Numbered from the stretch's first letter, positions 18,425-28,210 are shown. The stretch is DNA of 59,801 nucleotides from an uncultured Lachnospiraceae bacterium (GCA_902476645.1 CABSEG010000008.1:1-59801); one strand, 5' to 3'. Translations and numbers: made by a program. The notes: generated by a model not told the origin, from the sequence alone.

Positions 18425-18865
18425 TTATAACTGACCTAAAATCATGAAGGAGATAATCAGGCCATACAGGGCAACACCTTCCGCCAGACCTACAAAGATC
18501 AGAGATTTACCAAGAATGCTGGAGTCTTCGCTGATGGCGCCCAATGCAGCGCTGGCAGCGCTGGCAACGGCAATACCACCGCCGATACAGGAAAGTCCGG
18601 TTACCAGCGCTGCAGCCAGGTATCCCATTCCAGTGGCCAGGCCGTCACCGGCGGCAGCCTCACCAGCGGCCATTGCAGTGTTGGAGTCTCCGGAGAAAGC
18701 CAAAATAGCAGCTAACAGCATGGTACCAAAGAAGAAGAAGCAGTTAACGCCAAGGGAAGTTTTATAGCGGCCTTTATTTTTTTCTCCGATCAGAAAAGCT
18801 CCAAAAGGTACAATGATACTTAATATTAAAGCGATAATCAGAACGATTGCGGTTGTAGTTGACAT
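18425..18865 (-). CDS. V-type ATPase subunit K (c-ring proteolipid)
   Basis: The 146-residue, very hydrophobic product has four membrane segments, as in double-hairpin V-type proteolipids. The second hairpin holds the conserved glycine-rich helix (GGGIAVASAASAALGAI) and the ion-carrying glutamate in GLAEGVALYG. I see only this one carboxylate in the membrane. Whether the ring carries protons or sodium cannot be decided by eye. AAGGAGG before the ATG at 18865 fixes the start; its frame is open 33 codons further into the I gene, whose 3' end (stop at 18885) lies just upstream. Confidence 0.94.
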   Translation of the reverse strand: MSTTTAIVLIIALILSIIVPFGAFLIGEKNKGRYKTSLGVNCFFFFGTMLLAAILAFSGDSNTAMAAGEAAAGDGLATGMGYLAAALVTGLSCIGGGIAVASAASAALGAISEDSSILGKSLIFVGLAEGVALYGLIISFMILGQL

Positions 18866-18884
18866 AGTATTTTCCTCCTTTAAG

Positions 18885-20828
18885 TTAGATATCAGCAGTT
18901 TTTTTCTTTGCAAATGGGGTGAATTCCCTCCCGCTCCCTTTATAGAAACGGCTAAACATTTCATAGTACTCCAGACGCAAGACCTGAATTCCTACGATCA
19001 GTCCCTCCATACCACATACGAACAGATTTCCCAATACGACCACGATCCAATTGGGAGAACCTCCATTTTGAGCCCCGGCCAGCATCAGTACCACCTCCAT
19101 CATGGCAGCGTGGCTAACGGCAAAGGCCCCGATTCGGATAAAAGAAAGGGTGTTGGAAAAGTAGCTTAGCAGTACCTCGAACATTTCAAAAAATGCCTGG
19201 ACAACAAACATGCCCTTGCCGCCCTCAATGAGCTTCTGCTTTTTCTTCACCAGGTTTCCCAAAGGTTCTTTTAAGGCAATTAACAGCAATGGGATTCCGA
19301 ACATTATCACCAACACAGCGGCTGCCGGCACAGTATGTCCAGTCATAAACAGAGCCAGGACGGCTACCACGGCCCCATAGAAAACAAAGCCTGCCAGACC
19401 GTTGGTATCAAACCAGGCGTTTTCCGGGTCTTTTGCCTTAATACCATTGATGATATGAAAAACCATCGTCATCAGAATCAGAAACATGCCAAAACCAATG
19501 GCGATGATGAACACGGTATTTAGTTTTCCAATAAAGGGTACGTTAATCATACTGTCAACAGGTCGTAGCCATAAAGCAGGAATCACATCTTCAAAACCAA
19601 AGACGCTGCCAAAGAGGATTCCAAATATGGCAGAGAAAAATCCCGCTCTGCTGATAATGGCGGCCAGCTGTACCTTTTTAAAACGATAAAGCAGGGCCCC
19701 CCCCAGCATCAGACATAATCCCTGCCCCAGATCTCCGAACATGGCGCCAAAGATAAAAGCATAGGTTAGCCCAACAAAAATCGTGGGATCGATTTCGTTA
19801 TAGGAAGGGAGTCCATACATGCGTACAAACATCTCAAAGGGCTTGAACAGCCGGGGATTTTTCAGCTTTGTGGGTGGTGGAGGCAACAGGTTGGCGTTGT
19901 TTTCATCCTCCAGAATGCAAAACAGGTTCGGATCATTGGCAATGTCCTTCTGAAACGCTTTGGCATCCTCCTGGGTCATCCAACCACACAAAATGTAAAA
20001 GACTTGACTGTCTTCCTTTGTACAAGCGGCCAGCTTTCGCACGTCAAAATTCCTGGAGAGGGTGGTCAGCTTTTCACAGGCACTTAAAATCTGCGATTTT
20101 TGATCTTCCAGCAAGCGCAAGGTCTGTTCCTGGCACTTCTGAATTTCCTGTTTGATTTGTTTCATATGTTCATCGAGTTTTCCGGCAGCCTCCAGGGGTG
20201 TGCCCTCATACTCATCCGGCAGACGGAACCGCTCAAAGTGCAGGGAAGAATACACAGCGTCAATCTTGGTGGCCAAAGAGGCGGGAACAAAATAAATGCC
20301 CCAGATGTACTGGCTGTCACTCCTGCACTTGTAAAAAATAGTATCTAGATCATCATAGACATATTTTTCCAGTTTATCATAAAAATCTGCCTCAATTCGT
20401 CCAAATCGATACTTGATAAACTTAAATTGCAGCACCCGGTGGATGTCATAATTAAAGTCCAGAAAGGGTTCGATCTTTTCTTTTGCTTCCTGAAGCACTG
20501 CCAAGTCCTGCTCCAGGCCGTTTCTGCGGTTTCGGATGTCTGCAATTGCATCATCCAGCCGCTTTACCGTGTCGACTGCCTCTTCCACGGAAAGCCGAAT
20601 CCTAGGGATGGCATCCCTCTCGGGAATCAGTTCGGCAAATTCCTTCGCCTTTGTCAGTAAATCCCGATAGGGGTTGATTTCCATATAAGGGCGGAGGTTC
20701 TGGACCGTTTTTAGCTCCGATAAGGCATTTTCCAGCTGGATCTCATACTTGGATAAGTATTCGTTTACCACCCGGTCAATGTCAGATTTGGGGCCTGTAA
20801 TGCTCAGAAACTTCATTTTGACAATCAC
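18885..20828 (-). CDS. V-type ATPase subunit I (membrane stator, a-subunit homologue)
   Basis: The 647-residue product has a long cytoplasmic half with coiled-coil segments (about 1-330) and a membrane half with about seven to eight segments, including GLTYAFIFGAMFGDLGQG and the RIGAFAVSHAA region expected in the ion half-channel. It connects the c-ring to the peripheral stalk. The start is a GTG at 20828 placed 8 bases after AGGAGG; an internal ATG four codons later has worse spacing. Confidence 0.94.
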   Translation of the reverse strand: MIVKMKFLSITGPKSDIDRVVNEYLSKYEIQLENALSELKTVQNLRPYMEINPYRDLLTKAKEFAELIPERDAIPRIRLSVEEAVDTVKRLDDAIADIRNRRNGLEQDLAVLQEAKEKIEPFLDFNYDIHRVLQFKFIKYRFGRIEADFYDKLEKYVYDDLDTIFYKCRSDSQYIWGIYFVPASLATKIDAVYSSLHFERFRLPDEYEGTPLEAAGKLDEHMKQIKQEIQKCQEQTLRLLEDQKSQILSACEKLTTLSRNFDVRKLAACTKEDSQVFYILCGWMTQEDAKAFQKDIANDPNLFCILEDENNANLLPPPPTKLKNPRLFKPFEMFVRMYGLPSYNEIDPTIFVGLTYAFIFGAMFGDLGQGLCLMLGGALLYRFKKVQLAAIISRAGFFSAIFGILFGSVFGFEDVIPALWLRPVDSMINVPFIGKLNTVFIIAIGFGMFLILMTMVFHIINGIKAKDPENAWFDTNGLAGFVFYGAVVAVLALFMTGHTVPAAAVLVIMFGIPLLLIALKEPLGNLVKKKQKLIEGGKGMFVVQAFFEMFEVLLSYFSNTLSFIRIGAFAVSHAAMMEVVLMLAGAQNGGSPNWIVVVLGNLFVCGMEGLIVGIQVLRLEYYEMFSRFYKGSGREFTPFAKKKTADI

Positions 20829-20846
20829 AAGCGTCTCCTCCTTTGT

Positions 20847-21887
20847 CTAGTGGTTCATATATTCCAGGATTTGTTCCTGGGGAAGTCCGTAGCGGACGCA
20901 TTCTAATGCAATGGTGATTTTGTCAATCTCATGCTCCTTTTCGAAAAGATAAGAGATGAGGATTGCCACGGAATAGGGATTCCGTTTGGCATTTTTATGT
21001 TGAATATCTGACCGGATGTGGTTATAGGTTTCATCCAGGGAATCCGTATCATAGTAGTCGTAATGTCGGCCGTAGTAGGTCTTTTTTAATATTTCATGGA
21101 AATCTTCCAGGGAGGGAGCCTCCACCAGCGACCGGATCTCGTCTTTTTTCAGATGATATTGTACCGGAATTAAAAGGGCATAGATATCTGCGGCGGGCAT
21201 CTGAAAAAATTTTTTCGAGCGGTAAATCCAGCGGATGTTTAGAAGATCCATTTTTACTCCGTAGGAGTCCATAAAAATATGTCGTTCTTCCCGGTCGAAA
21301 ATCTTTTTATCTTTCCAGTCCCAAAACCATTTGAAATAAAAGAGATCAATACTCATTTCATAGTCAAACAGTGTAGGATTTGAAATATTGGAAAGACGGT
21401 TTAAAGCATCATAATAAATAGTTCCCTTCAGATGCTCCATAAACTCTTCCAGGTTTCGGCTGGAAGAGAGCTTGCGCAAATCCAACTGGGAATGCTTTTG
21501 AAAGAATTCTTCAAAAATACGCAGATCCAGTTGGATATCTCTGTGGTCAAAAACCATTCGCATACAGGTCTTCAAAGCGGCGATCTCATATCTGTGAAAA
21601 TACAGATCCATGAATTTTCGCTGCCGGACTGTGGCAAAACGGTAAATCTTTTGAAAGTCCATATAGACTGCATTGGTCAGCATTTTTTCAATTTCGTTTC
21701 GGTGCAGTGCCGCCTCATCCACATCAGCAAAGACCTTTTCGTATGCCGGTTGTTTTTTCAGATACGCAAGGGCTTCGGTGACGCTGTGCACGGAAGCCAG
21801 TTCCCGATATTGTTCTTGGGTCAATAGGCGGCTTCGGATCGCACGGATTTTGGTGGTTGTACCGCTGTAGGCAAGCAGCTTTCCCAT
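20847..21887 (-). CDS. V-type ATPase subunit C (rotor-to-ring connector, d-subunit homologue)
   Basis: The 346-residue, mainly helical product matches the length and layout of V/A-type subunit C, with YSGTTTKIRAIRSRLL at the N-terminus and repeated acidic helices. It links the D/F shaft to the c-ring. It lies between the G/H-like subunit and I. GAAGGAG precedes the ATG. Sequence conservation in this subunit is low, so the call leans partly on operon position. Confidence 0.9.
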   Translation of the reverse strand: MGKLLAYSGTTTKIRAIRSRLLTQEQYRELASVHSVTEALAYLKKQPAYEKVFADVDEAALHRNEIEKMLTNAVYMDFQKIYRFATVRQRKFMDLYFHRYEIAALKTCMRMVFDHRDIQLDLRIFEEFFQKHSQLDLRKLSSSRNLEEFMEHLKGTIYYDALNRLSNISNPTLFDYEMSIDLFYFKWFWDWKDKKIFDREERHIFMDSYGVKMDLLNIRWIYRSKKFFQMPAADIYALLIPVQYHLKKDEIRSLVEAPSLEDFHEILKKTYYGRHYDYYDTDSLDETYNHIRSDIQHKNAKRNPYSVAILISYLFEKEHEIDKITIALECVRYGLPQEQILEYMNH

Positions 21888-21891
21888 AATG

Positions 21892-22203
21892 TTACTCCTT
21901 CGTCAGTCTCTGAAGAATTTCATTGGCCAGCCGTTTGTGGTTTGCCTCGAAGTAAGAGGTAGCCTGGGCGATGGCCTTTTTCGTGTCAGCCTGAAGAGCT
22001 TCCAGTTTTTTCTTCTTCTCAAGATCCAGGCTGGCCCGAAGGCTCTCCAATTTTTTTTGGGTTTCCTTGTCAATGTTAGCATCAAATTCCTGCATGGCTT
22101 TTTTTGAGGCTTCATCCAATTCTTTGTTTCGTACCGTTGCCTCTTCCAGAATGCGCACGGAGGCTGCTTCGATTTCAGACAGCCGATTTACAACTAAATC
22201 CAT
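21892..22203 (-). CDS. V-type ATPase G/H-like peripheral stalk subunit
   Basis: The 103-residue product is almost a single charged helix, rich in Lys, Glu, Ala and Leu, as expected for the stalk subunit that forms a coiled coil with E. It is the first gene of the nine-gene operon and begins 4 bases before the C gene. AAGGAGG precedes the ATG. The AT-rich upstream stretch contains TATGAT on the minus strand, but the -35 is weak, so I do not annotate that promoter. Confidence 0.85.
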   Translation of the reverse strand: MDLVVNRLSEIEAASVRILEEATVRNKELDEASKKAMQEFDANIDKETQKKLESLRASLDLEKKKKLEALQADTKKAIAQATSYFEANHKRLANEILQRLTKE

Positions 22204-22327
22204 TTTGGAGTTCCTCCTTCATAATTGTTCATATGCATTCGCTATTCTATTATCATACACCTTTTTTTTAAAATTTCCAGATGCAAATTTAGAAAATGAA
22301 AAGATTTATAAAATTTATAAAATCATT

Positions 22328-22356
22328 TTGTAACCTGTTTCTAAATATGGTAAAAT
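22328..22356 (+). promoter_or_regulatory. Probable promoter of trmB
   Basis: TTGTAA (22328-22333) and TAAAAT (22351-22356) are 17 bases apart. The predicted start of transcription near 22363 rules out the upstream GTG there as a start codon for trmB. Confidence 0.6.
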
Positions 22357-22398
22357 TTCCTTGTGAAAATTGGGAAAAGTAAAGGAGAATGGCCTGCT

Positions 22399-23052
22399 AT
22401 GAGACTAAGAAATATTCCGGGGGCGGATAGCGTGATTGCAAGCAGCCCCTATGTGGTACATGAGCCGGAAAAGCAAAAAGGATGTTGGCATGAAGTATTT
22501 GGAAATGACCAACCGATTCATATAGAGGTAGGAATGGGGAAAGGCAGATTTCTCACGGAGATGGCAGTGCGAAACCCGAATATTAATTATGTAGGAATTG
22601 AGCGATACACCAGCGTACTTCTCAGGGCTTTGCAAAGACGGGAGCAACTTGCCCTTGAGTTCCCCAACCTGCGCTATTTGTGCATAGACGCTACACTGTT
22701 GCCGGACATTTTTGCTGCCGGGGAAGTGGCAAAAATTTATCTCAACTTTTCCGATCCATGGCCCAAAGAACGCCATGCCAGAAGACGCCTTCCTTCTATT
22801 GAATTTTTAAATCGGTACGAAAAGATTTTGATACCTGGGGGAAAGGTGGAATTTAAGACAGATAACCAGGCCTTATTCGATTTTGCCCTGGAACAGAGGG
22901 AACTGGCAGGTTGGAATTTGGACGCCTGCACCAGAAATTTGCATGGGGATGCAAAGATGAATGCGGGAAACGTGATGACTGAATATGAGGAAAAGTTTTC
23001 CGCTCTGGGAAATCCTATCTATAAAATGATCATTAGCCAGGAGCCAGCATAA
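22399..23052 (+). CDS. trmB: tRNA (guanine-N7)-methyltransferase
   Basis: The 217-residue product has the S-adenosylmethionine-binding motif GMGKGRF (45-51), the acidic motif GIER (66-69), the family signature FSDPWPKERHARRRL (from 117) and KTDN (153-156). TrmB makes m7G46 in the variable loop of tRNAs. I chose the ATG at 22399 after AAAGGAG; the GTG at 22363 would coincide with the transcription start. A small gene follows 27 bases downstream, and a tRNA gene is close by. Confidence 0.96.
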   Translation: MRLRNIPGADSVIASSPYVVHEPEKQKGCWHEVFGNDQPIHIEVGMGKGRFLTEMAVRNPNINYVGIERYTSVLLRALQRREQLALEFPNLRYLCIDATLLPDIFAAGEVAKIYLNFSDPWPKERHARRRLPSIEFLNRYEKILIPGGKVEFKTDNQALFDFALEQRELAGWNLDACTRNLHGDAKMNAGNVMTEYEEKFSALGNPIYKMIISQEPA

Positions 23053-23079
23053 AATAAGAAAAAAGGTGTAGGAATCCTT

Positions 23080-23220
23080 ATGGCCAAGAGAAAGGGAATA
23101 CAGGCTTCTCTGGGGCGGATGATGGCCCAGCGGCCGGATTTGGACAAAAAGATCATGATACTGAAGAAATCCTTCGATGAGGTAAGCGGGATTTTAAAGA
23201 CGGAGAAGAAAAAATCATAA
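23080..23220 (+). CDS. Small basic protein downstream of trmB (46 aa)
   Basis: A 46-residue frame starts MAKRKGIQASLGRMM, is rich in Lys and Arg, and ends KTEKKKS. AAAAGGTG lies upstream of the ATG at a somewhat long spacing. It is likely cotranscribed with trmB. No family is recognised; the amphipathic basic character would fit nucleic-acid contact, but that is only inference. Confidence 0.55.
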   Translation: MAKRKGIQASLGRMMAQRPDLDKKIMILKKSFDEVSGILKTEKKKS

Positions 23221-23351
23221 CCTACATCTGCCCGGAGGGGGACGGTATGAGCGCCCCCTCTCAAAACGTGTGCCTTACTGTAATGAAACATATTTCCGGT
23301 TTATAAATAATTGGAAAAAAATAATTTTTTAAAATTTTTCTAAAAAAGTAC

Positions 23352-23380
23352 TTGCTTTTTTCTAAACACTGTAATATAAT
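23352..23380 (+). promoter_or_regulatory. Promoter of tRNA-Lys
   Basis: TTGCTT (23352-23357) and a perfect TATAAT (23375-23380) are 17 bases apart, about 38 bases upstream of the tRNA. Confidence 0.85.
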
Positions 23381-23418
23381 ATCCCTTGCGTTGAGGAAGA
23401 CGCAAAAAAATACAAAAA

Positions 23419-23491
23419 GCGCGATTAGCTCAGTTGGTAGAGCACCTGACTCTTAATCAGGGTGTCCAGGGTTCGAGCCCCTGATCGCGCA
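23419..23491 (+). tRNA. tRNA-Lys (anticodon CUU)
   Basis: The 73-base sequence folds into a full cloverleaf. The acceptor stem GCGCGAT pairs with ATCGCGC, the anticodon stem CCTGA/TCAGG closes a CTCTTAA loop giving anticodon CUU, and the T-arm CAGGG/CCCTG closes TTCGAGC. The discriminator base is A and CCA is not encoded. It reads AAG codons. It has its own promoter and terminator. Confidence 0.96.
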
Positions 23492-23498
23492 CTGAAAG

Positions 23499-23542
23499 CA
23501 CTGTTTTTGCAGACATTGAGCTGCGGGGACGGTGTTTTTTTT
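23499..23542 (+). terminator. Terminator of tRNA-Lys
   Basis: A 14-bp stem with five G-U pairs (23499-23512 with 23521-23534) is followed by eight Ts. Confidence 0.8.
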
Positions 23543-23912
23543 GATTTCATCGGGATTTGCGGGCATCAGCCGATCAGGCCGAAAATGTCAGAATTGAGCC
23601 TAAAGTTCTCTGACAGAGAAGGCAAATAGCGTATGAAGAATAGTCTGATAAAAAGCATATTTTTATAAATTAATGTCAGAATATCATAAAGATTTCACAT
23701 TTGAATTTCATTATAATAAAAAGATAAGATACTTTGCGGGCCCGATGTTTACCGTACCGGAGAAAAAAACAGAGGGTTCCTGAAGCGTTGCAGTCAAATA
23801 ACAATATCTGTATGTTAAGAAAGGAGACAGGGAGAAGAAAACAGAGAAATACGAAAGTTAGGGTGGTTTTGAAAGGAAAACAGAAGGTATAACGACGTAA
23901 AAGGAGGGTTTT
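23543..23912. other. Intergenic leader region before the (alpha/alpha)6-barrel glycosidase
   Basis: About 370 bases carry no convincing gene. TATAAT at 23712-23717 points toward the glycosidase but lacks a good -35, and would leave a leader of about 190 bases rich in purines. No riboswitch or clear operator is recognised. Confidence 0.5.
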
Positions 23913-26900
23913 ATGAGGCTTAAAAGAAGTTTGGGTATGATAATGGCATGCGTAATGGCAGGGAATTTGTGCCTTTCTTCTGTTGCGTCGGCGGGGGTTG
24001 ACCGACAGGAAAAGGGTTCAGTGAGTGACAGGACTGATTTTATCACATCGGATACGGACATAGATCAGTTGTTAAAAAGGGATTATGTGGATAATGTTCC
24101 TTTAGGGTATAGTGAGGATTTATTTTCCCTTTATCAGCCGGGATGGGGATTTGACAGAGCGGATGTGTATCGGACCGGAATAGCGTCGGGATTTGGAATG
24201 CCTGTAACTGTGACGGCAAATCAGATTCCCATAACGGTGGACCAGGCGGAATTTACGCCCAGCGTTGTGACATCCAGCTATACACCCAGAGAGGATACAG
24301 GGCCTAAGCTGGTAAAAACCAATATTTCATTAAATGCAAAATCTATCTATCATGGAGCGCAGGCAGAGGGATACCCCAGAGTGGATGCTTCTTTCTCCCA
24401 GGAGCAATGGGGCAGATCTCTTGCACAGGCTTATCAGGGAACGCAGAGTGGAGATGCCGCTAACTGGAACACCTTCCGAACCCCGGAGGATACGGCGGCA
24501 GTTCCGGTACCGGAGGGAGGAGACTGGACTACGATTGCATTCGAAAAGGCAGAGAAGGTAGATGAGATTCGCATCCATACTTTTGCGGATGCCAATATTT
24601 CTTATCCAGAGAAGATCACCGTATACGCCTGGGAGCAGGAGACATGGAAGGAAATTTTCGTTAGTGAAGGAAAGGCAGAGGATGGCTGGTATACAATAGC
24701 CTTGCCCGAAACGGTTACGGCATCCGAATTTAAGCTGGCATTTGAGGTGGAGACCGGAAAAGCCCTGGGTGTGGATTTGATTGAATATCTTCAATATTCT
24801 TATGATGAAAGCGGACTGGAGACCTATCAAATGAATCATGCCGCAGGGGCTGGACGAAATGGAGATCCACTTGCAGATACGTCTTTTTCACAGGAAAAAT
24901 GGGGGGCGTCCCTGGAATACATTTTTGACGGAGACACGGCTTCCTCTGCGAATCAGGGATGGAATACCTATCGTGAGGCAGATGATCAGGCGAATTTTCC
25001 GATTCCACAGGAAGGAGATTGGATAACAGTAACCTTTGCTGAAGCGAAAGAGGTGGATACTCTGGCACTATATGTGTATTCAGATGGCGGAAATACCCTG
25101 CCTCCGGAGGCGGTGCGTCTGCTGTACCGGTCCGGAGAAGACTGGAGGGAGGTAGAATACCAGCAGGAACCTCAGACCTATGTCTCCGGGAAAAATCTGC
25201 TCACGTTCGACACTGTTTCGGCAGAAGAGTTTAAGATCGTATTTACAGCGCAAAGTGGGAAATGTGTATCTTTAAATGAACTGGAGTTGATTCAGACGAT
25301 TCTCTCCAAACCCCAGAAAATTTCTGTAGAGGGCTATAAATACATATCTCCGGACAATATGCTGGTGTCCATTCTGGAAGCGGAGAATCAAGGAGAAGAG
25401 TCTTCGGTGGTGGAAGTATCCGCAGGGATTCCAGGAGGATTTGAGGCGGATGGACAGGCAGCAAACGGCACTCTGGTGGAAATGGAGGCCCGGATGCAGG
25501 GCGATGAGGGATTCCGGATAAGCGGGACGCGGCTGAAGAAGCAGATCACGCTGGAGCCGGGGCAAAAAAGCAGCTTCAAAGTAGTTATGGCCCTGTCTGA
25601 GACAGGGGAAGAAAACCAGGAAAAGATTTCTGCGTTTCTTTCTAATGAAGCCCCTGTGGATACCCAGAGAAGTCAGTTCTCAGAGTGGTTTAACGAAAAC
25701 ATTCCCTATCTGGACGTGCCGGATGAAACCATAAAGCAGATCTATTATTTCCGCTGGTATACCTACCGCAATCACATTCGCAAAACTACGGAGGATTACT
25801 ATATTATCTCAGAATTTTTGCCAAATGTGGCCTGGGCCGGCAAGCATAACAGTATTAACTGCCCGGCGGGGCTTCATGTGGCTGAGGGAAGATGGCTGCA
25901 AAACAGCGAATATTTAGATGATTATCTGACCCACTGGCTGGATAACGGTGGCTCCGTTCGCTCTTACAGCTTTTGGATTGCGGACGCCTATTACAACCGG
26001 TACCTGGCAACCGGAGACGAATTTGTGTTTGACTATGTGGACAAGCTGAAAGCGAACTTTGAGGCCTGGTCAGATCATTATAATGAAGAGCTGGGACTGT
26101 ATTGGCAGCATAATGACCGGGATGGCATGGAAAACTCCATCTCCAGCACCTTTGGCTATCGTCCCACCATCAACAGCTATATGTATGGGGATGCCGTGGC
26201 CTTATCAAAGCTGTGCGCCCTCACCGGAGATGAGGAGGGAGAAGCGCTTTACGGGGAAAAGGCTGCAGCGATTAAAAAGAACTTTGACGAAAAGACGTGG
26301 GACGCGGAGGATGATTTCTATAAGGTCATCGCCTGCGGAGCTGATGGAACGCTGACAAATGGAGAGCAACTGCAGAGCGTAAAAGAAGAGATCGGCTATA
26401 TCCCCTGGATGTTCCACCTTCCGGATGACGATGAGGAGCATGCGGCGGCATGGAAGTATGTCATGGACGAGGACTATTTCCTGGCTCCACATGGAATTAT
26501 GACTGCAGAGAAAGCCTATGCCCGGACTACGCCGGATGGAGAATATGGAACAGGCATATGCAGATGGGACGGACCCGTTTGGCCCTTTGCCACCAGTCAG
26601 ACGCTGACGGGAATGGCAAATCTTTTAAATGACTATCATCAGAATGTGGTCGATAATGAAGATTATTTTTATCTGCTGAAGAACTATGCGCAAGCTCAGT
26701 ATAAGGATGGAGCACCCTGGATTGCGGAAAACCTGGATGGCTATACGGGCAGATGGATTGCGGATGAGAGAAGGAGTCCCAATTACAATCATTCTTCCTT
26801 TAATGATCTCGTGATATCCGGGCTGTTTGGCATTCGACCAAGTGAAGGGGAGATTTTGACTCTGAATCCGTTGATTCCGGATGGAGAATGGGATCATTTT

Positions 26901-28208
26901 TGCCTGGAAAATGTACCATATCATGGAAAGAATATTACCATACTGTACGATAAAAATGGAGAGGTATATGGAGCAGGCAGCGGATTTCAAGTCTATGTAG
27001 ACGGACGCAGGGTTTATGTAAGCCAGAATCCGGAACCGGTAGAGATTTCTTTGGAGGCTGCGTTGGACAGAATAGAAGTGACGCCTCCGGTAAAGACGGA
27101 ATATCAGGTAGGAGAAGCTTTTGAGGAAGAAGGCCTGGAAGTTGTAGCATACTACACGGATGAAAGTTTCCGAACACTGGAGCAGGGCCAGTATCAGATT
27201 TCTGGCTTTGATTCAGCCAAGGCAGGAGCGCAGATCATTACTGTTTCGTATACCGAGGGAGATATTACAGCAATAGATGAATTTACAGTAATCTTAAGGG
27301 AACCTGCGCCAGAACCGGCACCGGTTCTGCTGGAACATCTGGAGGTGACGAAGCCCGCCAAGACGGAATATCAGGTGGGAGAGGTATTTGACTCCACAGG
27401 CCTGCAGGTGACAGCCTGCTATAGCGATGGCAGTAAAAAGCGGTTAAATTCCGGGGAATACCGGGTAGATGGTTTCCGTTCCAACACAGCGGGGACGTTT
27501 ACCATTACGATCTCCTATACGGAGAAAGGCGTAAAAAAAGAGGCTTTTTTTGCGATTACGGTTAAGGAGGCAGTGAATAAAACGGCGGCCCAGAGTTATT
27601 ATGACTCCATAGCGAAATGGACCAACACGAAGTATACAAAGGAGAGCTGGGAAACGTTTGTAAAAGCGAGGGACGTGTTAAAAGGTACGTTGGGACAGTT
27701 AAACGCCAGCCAGACACAGATGGATCAGGCGCTGGAGGCTTGCAAAAAGGCTCAGGCAGGATTAAAAGAGGCCGTAAGGAGAGGTCAGACCTTTAGACAA
27801 AAGGGATTGAAGTACAAGGTCACAAAGATATCCGGGACAAAGGGGACCGTTTTGGTAACGGGAGCTGTCAAAAAGAAGATCAAAAATGTAGTGATCCCAA
27901 AGACAGTTACCATAAAGGGTGTGACGTGCCGGGTAATTGGAATTGGCAAGTACGCATTTAAAAATTGTAAAAGGCTGACCAAAGTCGTAATTGGGGCCAA
28001 TGTGGAAACCATCGGAAGAGGCGCTTTTGCCCAGGCAGGCAAGCTAAAATCTATACAGATTAAGTCCCGGAAGCTTAGAACGGTAGGAAAACATGCACTG
28101 AAGGGGATCCACAAAAAGGCGTTGATTCGCGTGCCAAAACAAAAGAAGAAGGAATACACAAAGAAATTGCGCAAGAAAGGGCAAAGTAACACGGTGAATA
28201 TCCGTTAA
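23913..28208 (+). CDS. Secreted multidomain glycoside hydrolase, (alpha/alpha)6 barrel, MGH1/GH63-like (1431 aa)
   Basis: A signal peptide (about 1-27) leads to two discoidin-like carbohydrate-binding domains (about 145-305 and 315-465; both open with TSFSQE(K/Q)WG-like sequences), then a beta domain (about 470-585). A helical catalytic domain (about 590-990) has landmarks AWAGKHNSINCPAG, GRDGME-like DRDGMENS, RPTINSYMYGDA, DGPVWPFATSQTL and NHSSFNDLV. This resembles MGH1/GH63-like barrel glycosidases; the exact family and substrate are uncertain. Two Big_4-like Ig domains (about 1051-1220), a FIVAR-like helical segment (about 1223-1290) and a basic LRR_5 module (about 1293-1431) complete it. 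AAGGAGGG precedes the ATG. There is no LPXTG; the C-terminal module may hold the protein at the surface. The lacI-type gene lies just downstream. Confidence 0.82.
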   Translation: MRLKRSLGMIMACVMAGNLCLSSVASAGVDRQEKGSVSDRTDFITSDTDIDQLLKRDYVDNVPLGYSEDLFSLYQPGWGFDRADVYRTGIASGFGMPVTVTANQIPITVDQAEFTPSVVTSSYTPREDTGPKLVKTNISLNAKSIYHGAQAEGYPRVDASFSQEQWGRSLAQAYQGTQSGDAANWNTFRTPEDTAAVPVPEGGDWTTIAFEKAEKVDEIRIHTFADANISYPEKITVYAWEQETWKEIFVSEGKAEDGWYTIALPETVTASEFKLAFEVETGKALGVDLIEYLQYSYDESGLETYQMNHAAGAGRNGDPLADTSFSQEKWGASLEYIFDGDTASSANQGWNTYREADDQANFPIPQEGDWITVTFAEAKEVDTLALYVYSDGGNTLPPEAVRLLYRSGEDWREVEYQQEPQTYVSGKNLLTFDTVSAEEFKIVFTAQSGKCVSLNELELIQTILSKPQKISVEGYKYISPDNMLVSILEAENQGEESSVVEVSAGIPGGFEADGQAANGTLVEMEARMQGDEGFRISGTRLKKQITLEPGQKSSFKVVMALSETGEENQEKISAFLSNEAPVDTQRSQFSEWFNENIPYLDVPDETIKQIYYFRWYTYRNHIRKTTEDYYIISEFLPNVAWAGKHNSINCPAGLHVAEGRWLQNSEYLDDYLTHWLDNGGSVRSYSFWIADAYYNRYLATGDEFVFDYVDKLKANFEAWSDHYNEELGLYWQHNDRDGMENSISSTFGYRPTINSYMYGDAVALSKLCALTGDEEGEALYGEKAAAIKKNFDEKTWDAEDDFYKVIACGADGTLTNGEQLQSVKEEIGYIPWMFHLPDDDEEHAAAWKYVMDEDYFLAPHGIMTAEKAYARTTPDGEYGTGICRWDGPVWPFATSQTLTGMANLLNDYHQNVVDNEDYFYLLKNYAQAQYKDGAPWIAENLDGYTGRWIADERRSPNYNHSSFNDLVISGLFGIRPSEGEILTLNPLIPDGEWDHFCLENVPYHGKNITILYDKNGEVYGAGSGFQVYVDGRRVYVSQNPEPVEISLEAALDRIEVTPPVKTEYQVGEAFEEEGLEVVAYYTDESFRTLEQGQYQISGFDSAKAGAQIITVSYTEGDITAIDEFTVILREPAPEPAPVLLEHLEVTKPAKTEYQVGEVFDSTGLQVTACYSDGSKKRLNSGEYRVDGFRSNTAGTFTITISYTEKGVKKEAFFAITVKEAVNKTAAQSYYDSIAKWTNTKYTKESWETFVKARDVLKGTLGQLNASQTQMDQALEACKKAQAGLKEAVRRGQTFRQKGLKYKVTKISGTKGTVLVTGAVKKKIKNVVIPKTVTIKGVTCRVIGIGKYAFKNCKRLTKVVIGANVETIGRGAFAQAGKLKSIQIKSRKLRTVGKHALKGIHKKALIRVPKQKKKEYTKKLRKKGQSNTVNIR

Positions 28209-28210
28209 CC

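Noticed and set aside
23235..23260. GAGGGGG/CCCCCTC stem-loop after the small gene behind trmB
   Set aside because: The stem is only 7 bp and no T-tract follows, so it is not called as a terminator.
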